Shown here: positions 1-6,887 of the stretch, one piece after another
Layout: the number at the start of each line of letters is the position of its first letter
How positions within the stretch are numbered: position 1 is the stretch's first letter
From: Rickettsiaceae bacterium
Lineage (GTDB): Bacteria; Pseudomonadota; Alphaproteobacteria; Rickettsiales; Rickettsiaceae
Direction: 5' to 3'
Assembly: GCA_028372485.1 (NCBI GenBank)
Contig: JAOMYS010000034.1
Location: 1-9,420 of the forward strand
Length of the DNA stretch: 9,420 bases
Program-made: the position numbers and the translations under genes
Notes under the pieces: model-generated
What the model was told of the DNA's origin: nothing
What the model saw: only the letters and a program-made list of their open reading frames with translations
Databases searched by the model: none

Positions 1-861
1 TTCTAATACATGATTGTTTTGTGTAAATACTCTTATATTATCTCGTCGATCTAGGTTATCTTCTGACTCGTCACCGCTGTCAATATTTAGTAATATCCTT
101 TCGCCATCATTACCTCTTTCAAATTCAACTGTTGACGCTGTAATTTCTGTGCTGGATGATGATGTTTCAACGTCAGCGTTAGCATCTACATCTTCGTTAC
201 TCAATACTTCTTCTGCATTTGCCACCTCACCCTGGTTAGCACGCACAAGGTGCTGATTGATAATAGCTTCAAGGTTTTCTACAGTAATTTCTTGATTAGC
301 AATAAACTCACCAAAGTCTCTTTGTTCATTCTCGTTCATCTGTATAATTCGCCCAAGAATTTGTTGCAACGCTTGATCGTTGTTTTGTCCTGGTGCAAAA
401 ATAGCATTTTGATTATTGACGAATCTATTGTCTAAAAAATTTTGCAAATAATCCTGAACATGTGTTTGGGGTATTTGTTGAATAGCTTGACGAATGAGAT
501 TCTCATTGAGCATTCCTAGTCTATTATCTAGTGCTACGGTTCTATTATTGAGAGCAATGAAATCTCTTGCAATGCGTTCTTGCACCAGAACAATCCCATT
601 GTTTTGAATATTTGGAGCTATTATTTGTCCATTTCGATTATCCCTTTGGTGATTCTGATGACCATTAGCCATAATAGGTGCAGCAGCATTGTTGGGAATA
701 AATGCTGGTGCATTTATGTTAAGACCAGCAGCCATCGCATCCATACTAACCATAATTATCATGTTGCTTGTAGCTAGTATAGCTAATCTGCTCATAGACT
801 TTTTTAAGCTTTGGTCTTTATTATTTGTCGAGAGAAGAGTGTGATTGAAAACCTTGCGCAT
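1..861 (-). CDS. Exported low-complexity protein, partial (3' end beyond window), left copy
   Basis: This is an open frame of 287 codons from an ATG at 861-859 to the window edge with no stop, identical to the copy at 8560-9420. Residues 1-22 are polar and basic. Residues 25-40 are hydrophobic and are followed by DAMA-AG, a good signal-peptidase I site after residue 44, so export to the periplasm or cell surface is likely. The mature part is rich in Asn, Gln and Ala. It has a helical, possibly coiled-coil stretch at about residues 90-210 and an acidic Ser/Thr-rich stretch at about 215-275. I do not recognise the family; the passenger region of a surface protein or a secreted effector is possible. 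An in-frame stop directly upstream (867-865) rules out an earlier start. A second ATG at codon 23 would give a more ordinary signal-peptide length. No Shine-Dalgarno sequence is evident before either start. Confidence 0.8.
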   Translation of the reverse strand, partial: MRKVFNHTLLSTNNKDQSLKKSMSRLAILATSNMIIMVSMDAMAAGLNINAPAFIPNNAAAPIMANGHQNHQRDNRNGQIIAPNIQNNGIVLVQERIARDFIALNNRTVALDNRLGMLNENLIRQAIQQIPQTHVQDYLQNFLDNRFVNNQNAIFAPGQNNDQALQQILGRIIQMNENEQRDFGEFIANQEITVENLEAIINQHLVRANQGEVANAEEVLSNEDVDANADVETSSSSTEITASTVEFERGNDGERILLNIDSGDESEDNLDRRDNIRVFTQNNHVLE

Positions 862-880
862 AAATCATATAAATAGTTAA

Positions 881-911
881 TTAATATTTAATATATTAAC
901 ATAAATATTAA
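881..911. repeat. A/T-only inverted repeat over the promoter, left copy
   Basis: Two 10-base stems, TTAATATTTA and TAAATATTAA, are perfect reverse complements separated by 11 bases. The spacer contains most of the candidate -10 box. It could be an operator for a dimeric regulator or a melt-prone promoter element. Chance occurrence in such AT-rich DNA cannot be excluded. Confidence 0.4.
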
Positions 912-921
912 TATATTTCAA
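893..921 (-). promoter_or_regulatory. Candidate sigma-70-type promoter of the exported-protein gene, left copy
   Basis: Read on the minus strand, a -35 box TTGAAA (921-916) is followed by a 17-base spacer and a -10 box TAATAT (898-893). The start codon is about 30 bases downstream. The -35 box is close to consensus and the -10 box matches 4 of 6. The region is so AT-rich that chance matches are expected, so this is only the best candidate. Confidence 0.35.
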
Positions 922-984
922 CTATATCTTATTACATTTCCATCATTTATGCAATCTAGATTATGCAGATTAAGTGAATGCTAG

Positions 985-2525
985 GTTATACCCAAACTGC
1001 AACCATTCTTTTAATTTTGAATATCGGTTAGAGCTTTTACAGCAATTCCAAATATGACTCAAAGGCCATGAATCAAGCACTAATGAAAATATGTTTTTCG
1101 TAGAGAAATAGCAAAAAAAGTAGCAATTTTAGTAGCAATCTTTAGAATCATATTAATATTAGTAATAAAGTTTAGTATACCCAATATGCGCTCTAAAAAA
1201 CATTTAAGCTTTTCAGCAATTAGAGATATGATAACTGAGAAACTCTCAATAATAAAGGATACAAGAGCTGCCAATATTAGTAATTCTATAGTTGAAGTAA
1301 TGCTATCTGGCTTAGCTTGTATGTATTACCAATCTCCGTCTTTACTAGAATTTCAACGACAGATGGAAACCCTAGAACAGCGTAATAACTTACGCAGTAT
1401 GTTTAAGGTACAAAATTTACCAACAGATCAAGGCATGAGAAACGTAATAGACCAAGTTGATACAGACACAGCGTTCCGCCCAATATTTAAGGACCTATTT
1501 AATAAATTACAAAGGGGAAAACATTTAGAACAATATCAAACATTGCCCGGTAAATACTTACTGAATGTGGATGGAACTCAATATTTCAGCTCGAAAGAAG
1601 TTGCTTGTAAAAAGTGTCTAGTTAGAGGTAGTACCAAGAATCCATATAATTGTCATCAAGTGGTACAAGGCGCAATAGTGAAAGCTGGTTTGCGTCAAGT
1701 GATACCCGTTATGCCGGAGGAAATATGCGCCCAAGACGGAGAGGAAAAAGTAGATTGCGAAACCAATGCTTTTAAACGATTTCTTAAAAAATTTAGAAAA
1801 GATCATGATAAGTTAGGAATAATTGTTAATGCAGATGCATTATATGCAACAACTCCTATCATTGAAACGATCCATAGCTACAATGCTAATTATATTTTCA
1901 AAATAGAGGCCGCTAATCACAAAACATTAATGAATAATGTAAATTCCGTTGCCAAATCAAGGTTGGAGACTACAAGTCTTAGAAATAACAAATTAATCAT
2001 TGAATGGGTTAATGATGTTGAATTATTTAGCAGCACCAAGAAAAGAACCAACTATATAGAAGCTTGGGAGTTAGTTCCTCAAAAGGATGGTACTATTAAA
2101 GGCCAGTATTACGGAAAATGGATTAGCGATTTAAAAATTACAACAGACACTGCAAAAACTATATTAGACGGAGCAAGAGCTCGTTGGAAAATTGAAAATG
2201 AGTGCTTTAATAGCTTAAAGAATCATGGCTATAACATAACTCATAACTATGGTCATGGCTCTAATAACCTCTGCTATAATATGTATAATTTTACTTTGTT
2301 GGCCTTTACTATGCATCAAATACACCTATTAACAGATAAGTTATTTCAAGAAATGCGAGGTAGGTTTAGTCGGTTAGGTGCTTTATGGGAAAGAATAAGA
2401 AACGCTGTTGAATTTTTCTTTTTTCCTTCGATGGAAATATTATGGGAAGTGTTAGCTTTGAAAAGAAAATATGAACCACCACCAATTTAAATCAAATAAA
2501 AATAACTACTAATATGGGTTAAATT
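985..2525 (+). mobile_element. IS4-like insertion sequence, left copy, ends approximate
   Basis: The element is defined by its transposase gene at 1186-2490. The limits are estimates. The stretch TTATACCCAAA (986-996) and the inverted end TTTAACCCATA (reverse complement of 2515-2525) match at 8 of 11 positions, the best terminal inverted repeat I could find by eye. No clear target duplication was identified. The 3' end lies within a few tens of bases of the GGGG tip of the Tn3-type element at 2534, so the two mobile elements are directly abutted. The inverted copy is at 6896-8436. Confidence 0.4.
1186..2490 (+). CDS. IS4-like DDE transposase, left copy
   Basis: This 434-residue protein should catalyse cut-and-paste movement of its own insertion sequence. 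The RNase H-fold catalytic triad can be placed. The first Asp is D129 in VDGTQYFSS, the second D217 in NADALY, and the Glu is E337 in RWKIENE, followed by the FNSLK block typical of IS4-type enzymes. A CxxC (141-144) and a CH pair (156-157) follow the first Asp and may bind metal. The block QDGEEKVDCETNA (183-195) is, from memory, shared with a widespread group of IS4-like transposases, but I cannot name the exact subgroup. The ATG at 1186 is the first usable start; no Shine-Dalgarno sequence is visible. The protein looks full length with no frameshift or internal stop. It is identical to the product of 6931-8235, and both copies read towards the centre of the window. Confidence 0.88.
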   Translation: MRSKKHLSFSAIRDMITEKLSIIKDTRAANISNSIVEVMLSGLACMYYQSPSLLEFQRQMETLEQRNNLRSMFKVQNLPTDQGMRNVIDQVDTDTAFRPIFKDLFNKLQRGKHLEQYQTLPGKYLLNVDGTQYFSSKEVACKKCLVRGSTKNPYNCHQVVQGAIVKAGLRQVIPVMPEEICAQDGEEKVDCETNAFKRFLKKFRKDHDKLGIIVNADALYATTPIIETIHSYNANYIFKIEAANHKTLMNNVNSVAKSRLETTSLRNNKLIIEWVNDVELFSSTKKRTNYIEAWELVPQKDGTIKGQYYGKWISDLKITTDTAKTILDGARARWKIENECFNSLKNHGYNITHNYGHGSNNLCYNMYNFTLLAFTMHQIHLLTDKLFQEMRGRFSRLGALWERIRNAVEFFFFPSMEILWEVLALKRKYEPPPI

Positions 2526-2533
2526 ACAGAAGT

Positions 2534-2706
2534 GGGGCAAACGCGAACTGGAAACACGAATTTGGCCTGATTTTGGCTAAAATTTGGTATTTTTCAAAAA
2601 ATTATCTTATTGAAAACTCACGCAAATCATTTACCCATTCCTTATCAGTCATATATCTAGAGGATGATTTTACCTTGCCAAAACTGCTCGCATAATAAGC
2701 ATTACA
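2534..2706 (+). repeat. Left terminal inverted repeat of the Tn3-type element (173 bases)
   Basis: It starts GGGGCAAACGCGAAC and runs to the end of the shared arm. Classical Tn3-family ends are about 38 bases, though some members have ends over 100 bases. At 2612-2622 lies GAAAACTCACG, identical to the inner part of the Tn3 end and similar to the CCACGCTAAG portion of other family ends; this may be the transposase-binding box. Three TTTGG motifs at 2561, 2572 and 2583 are spaced exactly 11 bases apart. The inner edge includes half of the recombination core. Whether all 173 bases are a functional end is inference. Confidence 0.5.
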
Positions 2707-2782
2707 CGTTGCAAATTATATTAAGTCATCGCATAATTGGTATTTTTATGGTAGATTATCATGTTAAAAACTAATCGCATAA
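2683..2782 (+). other. Putative internal resolution site for the tyrosine recombinase
   Basis: Three direct copies of TCGCATAA lie at 2688-2695, 2729-2736 and 2775-2782, each preceded by A-C/G-T two bases further upstream. The first is followed by a 6-base spacer TAAGCA (2696-2701) and an imperfect inverted arm TTACACG (2702-2708). Together these form an 11-6-11 core site like those cut by Xer-type recombinases. The other two boxes would be accessory sites, about 4 helical turns apart. This matches the known plan of the Tn4430 site, which has a two-arm core plus two direct repeats between the left end and tnpI. The box equals the KCGCATAA half of the proteobacterial dif consensus as I remember it. 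Binding and crossover are inferred. Confidence 0.6.
2709..2737 (+). promoter_or_regulatory. Candidate promoter for tnpI-tnpA
   Basis: A -35-like TTGCAA (2709-2714), a 17-base spacer and a -10-like CATAAT (2732-2737, 5 of 6 matches to consensus) lie upstream of the recombinase start at 2789. The -10 box overlaps the second TCGCATAA box, and the third box lies within the leader just before the start codon. Recombinase bound to its own site would therefore probably block transcription, a self-limiting arrangement. This is inferred from position only. Confidence 0.4.
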
Positions 2783-2788
2783 CTATTT

Positions 2789-3664
2789 ATGGCTAAAAAC
2801 ATTCAAATCAAGCAATATATTGTCTATCAAAAATCAGCGGATAAATCTGTGGCAACCTTGGCAAGCTATCGGAGTGATTTGATTCAGTTTGCAGTTTGGT
2901 TTGAAAAAATTAATAATACAGAAATGAATTTACATCATATTACGCCAACAGACGTGCGCCAGTATAAGCAACATTTGATTGATTCAAATTTCAGGCCTCA
3001 AACAATAAATCGACGATTATTGTCGTTGAAATATTTTTTAGAATGGGGGTGGGATAGTAAAAAGATAAAGTATCGTTTTCCATTACCACAAACCGTAAAA
3101 CAAGCTCAAGCAACTCCTAAATGGTTAACCAGAATTGAACAAAATCAGTTACTACGTTGTGTAGAACGCTCAGGTAAGGTAAGGGATATTGCTATTGTAA
3201 GGATTTTAATGAATACCGGTTTGCGTGTCAGCGAATTATGTAGTCTTAGATGGGCACATGTTGTAATGAGTGAGCGTAAAGGTAAGTTATTAGTAAATGC
3301 AGGAAAAGGAGAAAAATATCGTGAAGTTCCTCTGAATAAAGATGCTCGCCATGCGTTTTTTGAGTTAGGATACAAAGCTTATGCTGGCAAGGATGAATTT
3401 GTATTTATCGGTCAGCGCGGTGCTTTATCACCTAGGGGTGTTCAACTTATGCTAAAAAGATTGAATCTTCCGAAGGAACTTGAGATAATATCACCACATC
3501 AATTTAGGCATACTTTCTGTAAAAATCTGGTTAATGCAGGAGTTAATTTGGAAAAAGTAGCTGTACTTGCAGGGCATGAGAGATTAGACACCACAAAGTT
3601 ATATTGTCATCCATCTTTCACTGATCTTAGTGAGGCTGTGGAACAAATAGGAGAATTTGACTAA
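2789..3664 (+). CDS. tnpI: Tyrosine recombinase, TnpI/Xer-like cointegrate resolvase
   Basis: This 291-residue site-specific recombinase of the phage-integrase/Xer family has a SAM-like N-terminal DNA-binding domain at about residues 5-90 and a catalytic domain at about 110-285. All catalytic residues are present: R146 (TGLRVSEL), K173 (AGKGEK), H237 and R240 (SPHQFRHT), H263 (AGHERLDTT) and the nucleophile Y272. The length is close to that of Tn4430 TnpI and XerC/D. Its position, directly upstream of and overlapping the Tn3-type transposase gene with a repeated-box site before it, argues that it resolves transposition cointegrates rather than integrating a phage. The ATG at 2789 is forced by an in-frame stop at 2780-2782. 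No Shine-Dalgarno sequence is visible. No serine resolvase is present in the window. A XerC/D relative working on dif-like sites is the alternative. Confidence 0.88.
   Translation: MAKNIQIKQYIVYQKSADKSVATLASYRSDLIQFAVWFEKINNTEMNLHHITPTDVRQYKQHLIDSNFRPQTINRRLLSLKYFLEWGWDSKKIKYRFPLPQTVKQAQATPKWLTRIEQNQLLRCVERSGKVRDIAIVRILMNTGLRVSELCSLRWAHVVMSERKGKLLVNAGKGEKYREVPLNKDARHAFFELGYKAYAGKDEFVFIGQRGALSPRGVQLMLKRLNLPKELEIISPHQFRHTFCKNLVNAGVNLEKVAVLAGHERLDTTKLYCHPSFTDLSEAVEQIGEFD
3649..3654 (+). promoter_or_regulatory. Ribosome-binding site of tnpA
   Basis: AGGAGA ends 9 bases before the tnpA ATG and lies within the last codons of the recombinase gene. It is the only clear Shine-Dalgarno sequence I found before a gene in the window and supports the start at 3664. 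With the 1-base stop/start overlap (TAATG, 3662-3666) it suggests translational coupling of the two genes. Confidence 0.65.
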
Positions 3665-6600
3665 TGCGCTTGATAGACATTCTGCCCGCTTATGAGATTA
3701 GAGCATTCGATAATCCACCAGCATTATCACGTGATGATCAAATATATTATTTTAAAATAGATGAGGTAGCAAGAGAGTTGCTAAAGGGCATCAAAGATGG
3801 TCATAACAAAATTGGTTTCTTATTGCAGTACGGATATTTTAAAGCAAGTGGAAAATTTTATACCAAAAGCACATTCAAAACTGGAGATGTTAAATTTGTT
3901 GCAAAAGCAGTTGGAGTTAGTGTCTACAAGGATTCTGTATCTAAATATATCGACCGCACACGCCAAAAACACAGACTATTGATTCTTGAGAATTGCGGTC
4001 ACATAGAGTTTACCTGTGCTGAGAAATTACTTAAAGAAATGGTAGAAAATTTAGTTGCACAGCAGATGCATCCGCGCAAATTATTCTATTTGCTAATTGA
4101 AGAGTTGCGCAATAGACGGATTGAAATACCAAGTTATGATAAGGTAACCAGAATCATCACAGAAGAATTTAGTGTTTTTGAAAAAAAGGTTTTGCAAACT
4201 GTAGCAAATGTCATAACTCTGAGCCAGCAAGAAGCATTGGATCATATCATTGGTACTGATGGTGAATATTATCAACGCTCGTTACTTACGAGACTCAAAA
4301 CCATCAACCAATCCCTAAGGCCTGGACAAATCAAGCATGGAATGCAGAACTTTCTTATAGTCAAAAAGTTATTTCAGGAAGTGCGGTCAGTAATAGAAGC
4401 ATTAGATTTATCACTTGATGCAACCAAATATTATGCTCAGTGGGTAGTCAAAGCAAAAGTAACACAAATTGCTGAGATAGTAGATTCCCGTAAAAGATAT
4501 TTATACCTTGTCGCATTTATTGACCATTATCACAAAATTTGGCAAGATACACTGGTTGACATGCTGCTAAAAAATGTGCAGCAGCAGTTAAACAAGGCCG
4601 ACAAGCAGTTGAACAACCTAGTAAAAGAAAAAATTCCTGATAAAAACAGATGGGCTAGCTCTGTATTGTCAGGCTTTGATAATACTAGGACAACGGTTGA
4701 TGCAGTAAGAGAAACACTACATGATAATTCTTTGAATAATGACCAAAAGATTGAGAAATTATATCAAATCGTCCCTAAAGAAAACATTAACCCGGTATTA
4801 AATCAAGCAGTTTCAGATGCAGAAAAACTTGAAGAACAACTCAGCAATGAGAAAACACAGATAGATCAATTAGATATCTTATCGTCTCTTTCCAGAAAAT
4901 TACAAAATCGTGTAGCTGATATTATAAAACAGCTAGAGTTTGAAGTAAGCAATGACAGTGATTCACTTCATTCAGCGTTGGTTTATTACCAAACAGAGAA
5001 GAATATTACGGCGTCAGCTCCAGGTACATTTTTAGAAGATCATGAACGTAAAGCAGTTTATAGAAATGGTGAGTTTAATGTATCGCTGTATAAAGCGATT
5101 CTGTTTTGTAAAGTAGCAGGTGCAATTAAATCCGGTCAGATAAGTCTAGTACATTCTTATCGTTATTTAGCTATTGATTCGTATTTAATTGATGAAGATG
5201 ATTGGACAAAAAATAAACACACCTTTACCGCAAACCTTGGTTTACCTGAGAATGCCAAGCAACTTCTAACTACGCTTCGTGGACTATTGGATAAACAATA
5301 TATTGATGTTAATCAGAGAATTATTAATAAGGACAATAAATACGTTACCGTTAAAAAGGATGGGACACACTCAGTATATACACCTGCTGCTTCAAAGCCG
5401 AACTATGATGCAATATCAATGATTATCGGTAAAGACAAATATGTGCCTATTCTACAAATGATGGCAGAAATGAATGACTTGTCTAAATTTACATCAGACT
5501 TTAAACATCATAAAATCAAAGACGCAAAGGCAAAACCTGATAACGAAATATTTTATGCCGGGATCTTTGCTTTGGGTAGTAACATTGGTTTACATAAACT
5601 CGCAAGTACAGCCGTAGGGATCAGCTACAATACTTTATCAAATGCTGTTAATTGGTATTTTTCATTGGAAAATCTGCATATGGTGAACCAAACACTGGTA
5701 GGTATCATGACAAAATTATGGTTGCCGGACAAGTTTAAGCGTGAAAACAAGCTATTGCACACATCCAGTGACGGACAAAAACAATCGGTGTCAGTAGAAT
5801 CATTGAACGCTAATTATTCCTATAAATATCACGGCAACGGTAAAGGCGTGAATGTATACAGATTTATAGATGAACGCGGAATCCTCTTTCATACTAGTGT
5901 ATTCAGTAGCTCTGAACGTGATGCTGCATATGTTATTGATGGTTTACTGCACAATGAAGTCATTCAAAGTGATATGCACTCAACAGATACACATGGCTAC
6001 ACAGAGATGATTTTTGCGGTGTCACACCTAATTGGTGTAACATTTGCACCTAGAATAAAAGATGTTGCATCACAAAATCTGGTAAGCTTTGGTAAAATTA
6101 AATCCCAATTAGCTAACGACAATTATCCAGTCAGACCTGCGTATTATGTCAAAGAGGACAAAATAATCAAAAATTGGGATAATATATTACGGTTGGTTGC
6201 AACCATAATGCTTAGGAAACATCGTGCATCAGTAATCTTGAAAAGGTTGAGCGCTTATACCAATCAACATCCTCTACAAGAAGCATTAAAAGAGTTTGGT
6301 AGAATTATCAAATCTATCTTTGTATTGAAATATATTGATGATGTCACTTGGCGGCAAATTATTGAAAAACAACTAAACAAAGGAGAATTAGCCAATAAGT
6401 TTGGTTCTGCCATTTCATTTGCAGGTGAAGAAGTCACTGAAGCTTACCGAGATGATCAAGAAATATCCGCCATGTGCAAGACAATTATCCAGAATATCAT
6501 TATTCTTTGGAATTATATTGAACTTACAAAAATAATTATGCGATCAGATAATGATGACAGAAAGGCAATATTAGAAAGTATTATCAATGCTTCAATACTA

Positions 6601-6708
6601 ACATGGCAGCATGTCAATTTACATGGAACATACGATTTTAGCAATTTATCAGCAGCAAATGACCAAGATTACCCATTAAATGAGGTGATTAACTTTAAAT
6701 CTGCATGA
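3664..6708 (+). CDS. tnpA: Tn3-family replicative transposase TnpA
   Basis: This 1014-residue protein should bind the transposon ends and carry out replicative transposition that forms cointegrates. Its length is normal for the family (about 950-1020). The N-terminal part (about residues 1-165) resembles the conserved Tn3 TnpA N-terminal region, and a helical Gln/Leu/Lys-rich stretch spans about 295-425. The C-terminal part (about 580-980) is the Tn3 DDE domain. The triad can be placed as D703 (SSDGQ), D775 (HSTDTHGYTE) and E908 (LNKGELAN). Nearby conserved blocks include YKYHGNGKGVNVY and FAPRIKD. The start overlaps the recombinase stop by 1 base. The stop at 6706-6708 lies 6 bases before the right inverted repeat, which is the usual compact arrangement. 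No frameshift or internal stop is present, so the element may be active. Confidence 0.93.
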   Translation: MRLIDILPAYEIRAFDNPPALSRDDQIYYFKIDEVARELLKGIKDGHNKIGFLLQYGYFKASGKFYTKSTFKTGDVKFVAKAVGVSVYKDSVSKYIDRTRQKHRLLILENCGHIEFTCAEKLLKEMVENLVAQQMHPRKLFYLLIEELRNRRIEIPSYDKVTRIITEEFSVFEKKVLQTVANVITLSQQEALDHIIGTDGEYYQRSLLTRLKTINQSLRPGQIKHGMQNFLIVKKLFQEVRSVIEALDLSLDATKYYAQWVVKAKVTQIAEIVDSRKRYLYLVAFIDHYHKIWQDTLVDMLLKNVQQQLNKADKQLNNLVKEKIPDKNRWASSVLSGFDNTRTTVDAVRETLHDNSLNNDQKIEKLYQIVPKENINPVLNQAVSDAEKLEEQLSNEKTQIDQLDILSSLSRKLQNRVADIIKQLEFEVSNDSDSLHSALVYYQTEKNITASAPGTFLEDHERKAVYRNGEFNVSLYKAILFCKVAGAIKSGQISLVHSYRYLAIDSYLIDEDDWTKNKHTFTANLGLPENAKQLLTTLRGLLDKQYIDVNQRIINKDNKYVTVKKDGTHSVYTPAASKPNYDAISMIIGKDKYVPILQMMAEMNDLSKFTSDFKHHKIKDAKAKPDNEIFYAGIFALGSNIGLHKLASTAVGISYNTLSNAVNWYFSLENLHMVNQTLVGIMTKLWLPDKFKRENKLLHTSSDGQKQSVSVESLNANYSYKYHGNGKGVNVYRFIDERGILFHTSVFSSSERDAAYVIDGLLHNEVIQSDMHSTDTHGYTEMIFAVSHLIGVTFAPRIKDVASQNLVSFGKIKSQLANDNYPVRPAYYVKEDKIIKNWDNILRLVATIMLRKHRASVILKRLSAYTNQHPLQEALKEFGRIIKSIFVLKYIDDVTWRQIIEKQLNKGELANKFGSAISFAGEEVTEAYRDDQEISAMCKTIIQNIIILWNYIELTKIIMRSDNDDRKAILESIINASILTWQHVNLHGTYDFSNLSAANDQDYPLNEVINFKSA

Positions 6709-6736
6709 ACTACATGTAATGCTTATTATGCGAGCA
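6709..6736 (-). other. Mirror recombination half-site at the right breakpoint
   Basis: The inverted TCGCATAA box (6726-6733 as TTATGCGA) and its 6-base spacer TGCTTA (6720-6725) recur here because they lie inside the repeat. The partner arm ACTACATGTAA (6709-6719) differs from the left one after TTACA. By layout this is an 11-6-11 site, but the second arm matches the box poorly. Whether a recombinase uses it is unknown. It sits immediately after the tnpA stop. Confidence 0.35.
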
Positions 6737-6887
6737 GTTTTGGCAAGGTAAAATCATCCTCTAGATATATGACTGATAAGGAATGGGTAAATGATTTGCG
6801 TGAGTTTTCAATAAGATAATTTTTTGAAAAATACCAAATTTTAGCCAAAATCAGGCCAAATTCGTGTTTCCAGTTCGCGTTTGCCCC
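6715..6887 (-). repeat. Right terminal inverted repeat of the Tn3-type element (173 bases)
   Basis: This is the exact reverse complement of 2534-2706 and ends in CCCC at 6884-6887. It has the same phased TTTGG motifs (as CCAAA) and the same CACGCAAA-containing box in mirror orientation. If only this segment were natural transposon end, the identity beyond 6887 would still need another explanation. Confidence 0.5.

Larger units (their letters stand above)
862..1185. other. AT-rich intergenic region, left copy
   Basis: This stretch separates the divergent exported-protein gene (reading left) and IS4-like transposase (reading right). It contains a candidate promoter for the exported-protein gene and an all-A/T inverted repeat. 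It also has a perfect 10-base palindrome AATCTAGATT at 953-962, a 9-base direct repeat TATACCCAA at 987-995 and 1176-1184, and a tandem 12-base repeat starting AGTAGCAAT at 1119 and 1131. The outer end of the IS should lie in here. No RNA gene or supported small ORF was seen. The frame entering the transposase is open upstream to a stop at 1084-1086 but has no ATG, GTG or TTG before 1186. Confidence 0.6.
1..2706 (+). repeat. Left arm of a giant perfect inverted repeat
   Basis: This arm is the exact reverse complement of 6715-9420. I compared several 60-base blocks directly (901-1080 and 2521-2640 against their mirrors), and all mirrored open reading frames give identical proteins, with no difference seen. 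Identity ends after base 2706: the left side continues CGTTGC where the mirror of the right side continues TGTAGT. The arm holds the 5' part of an exported-protein gene, its promoter region, an IS4-like element and the first 173 bases of a Tn3-type transposon. It reaches the window edge, so the real repeat may be longer. Total identity across coding and noncoding DNA means very recent duplication, homogenisation, or an artefact. Confidence 0.97.
2534..6887 (+). mobile_element. Putative Tn3-family transposon with TnpI-type resolution (Tn4430-like layout)
   Basis: The unit begins GGGG (2534-2537) and ends CCCC (6884-6887), as Tn3-family elements usually do. In order it contains a long terminal inverted repeat, a resolution-site region, a tyrosine recombinase gene, a Tn3-type transposase gene and the mirrored terminal repeat starting 6 bases after the tnpA stop. 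The gene order is that of Tn4430 of Bacillus thuringiensis (IR, resolution site, tnpI, tnpA, IR). No cargo gene is present. The outer limits are inferred: because the repeat continues into the IS and beyond, the tips cannot be fixed by loss of identity. The bases next to the tips, GAAGT (2529-2533) and ACTTC (6888-6892), are inverted rather than direct, so the usual 5-base target duplication is absent. Confidence 0.6.

Noticed and set aside
14..435. Short plus-strand frames at 14-256 and 250-435 (mirrored at 8986-9407)
   Set aside because: They lie antisense to the long open exported-protein frame, which has a signal peptide and coherent composition; these are shadow frames.
580..777. 65-codon plus-strand frame (mirrored at 8644-8841)
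   Set aside because: It is antisense to the signal-peptide end of the exported-protein gene and has no start-site signal or domain of its own.
1080..1274. Hydrophobic 64-codon minus-strand frame (mirrored at 8147-8341)
   Set aside because: It overlaps the transposase start on the opposite strand. The hydrophobic look follows from AT-rich complement codons.
2612..2622. GAAAACTCACG as the outer end of a standard 38-base Tn3 end
   Set aside because: Placing it at its usual offset puts the tip near 2590 in a T-run without GGGG. I kept it only as a possible inner transposase-binding box.
2683..2782. CRISPR-like array from the three repeated boxes
   Set aside because: The repeats are only 8-13 bases, there are three of them, and no cas gene is present; a recombinase site is the better explanation.
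2789..3664. Phage or genomic-island integrase
   Set aside because: There are no phage genes or tRNA attachment site, and the gene overlaps a Tn3-type tnpA behind a repeated-box site, which fits a TnpI-type resolvase better.
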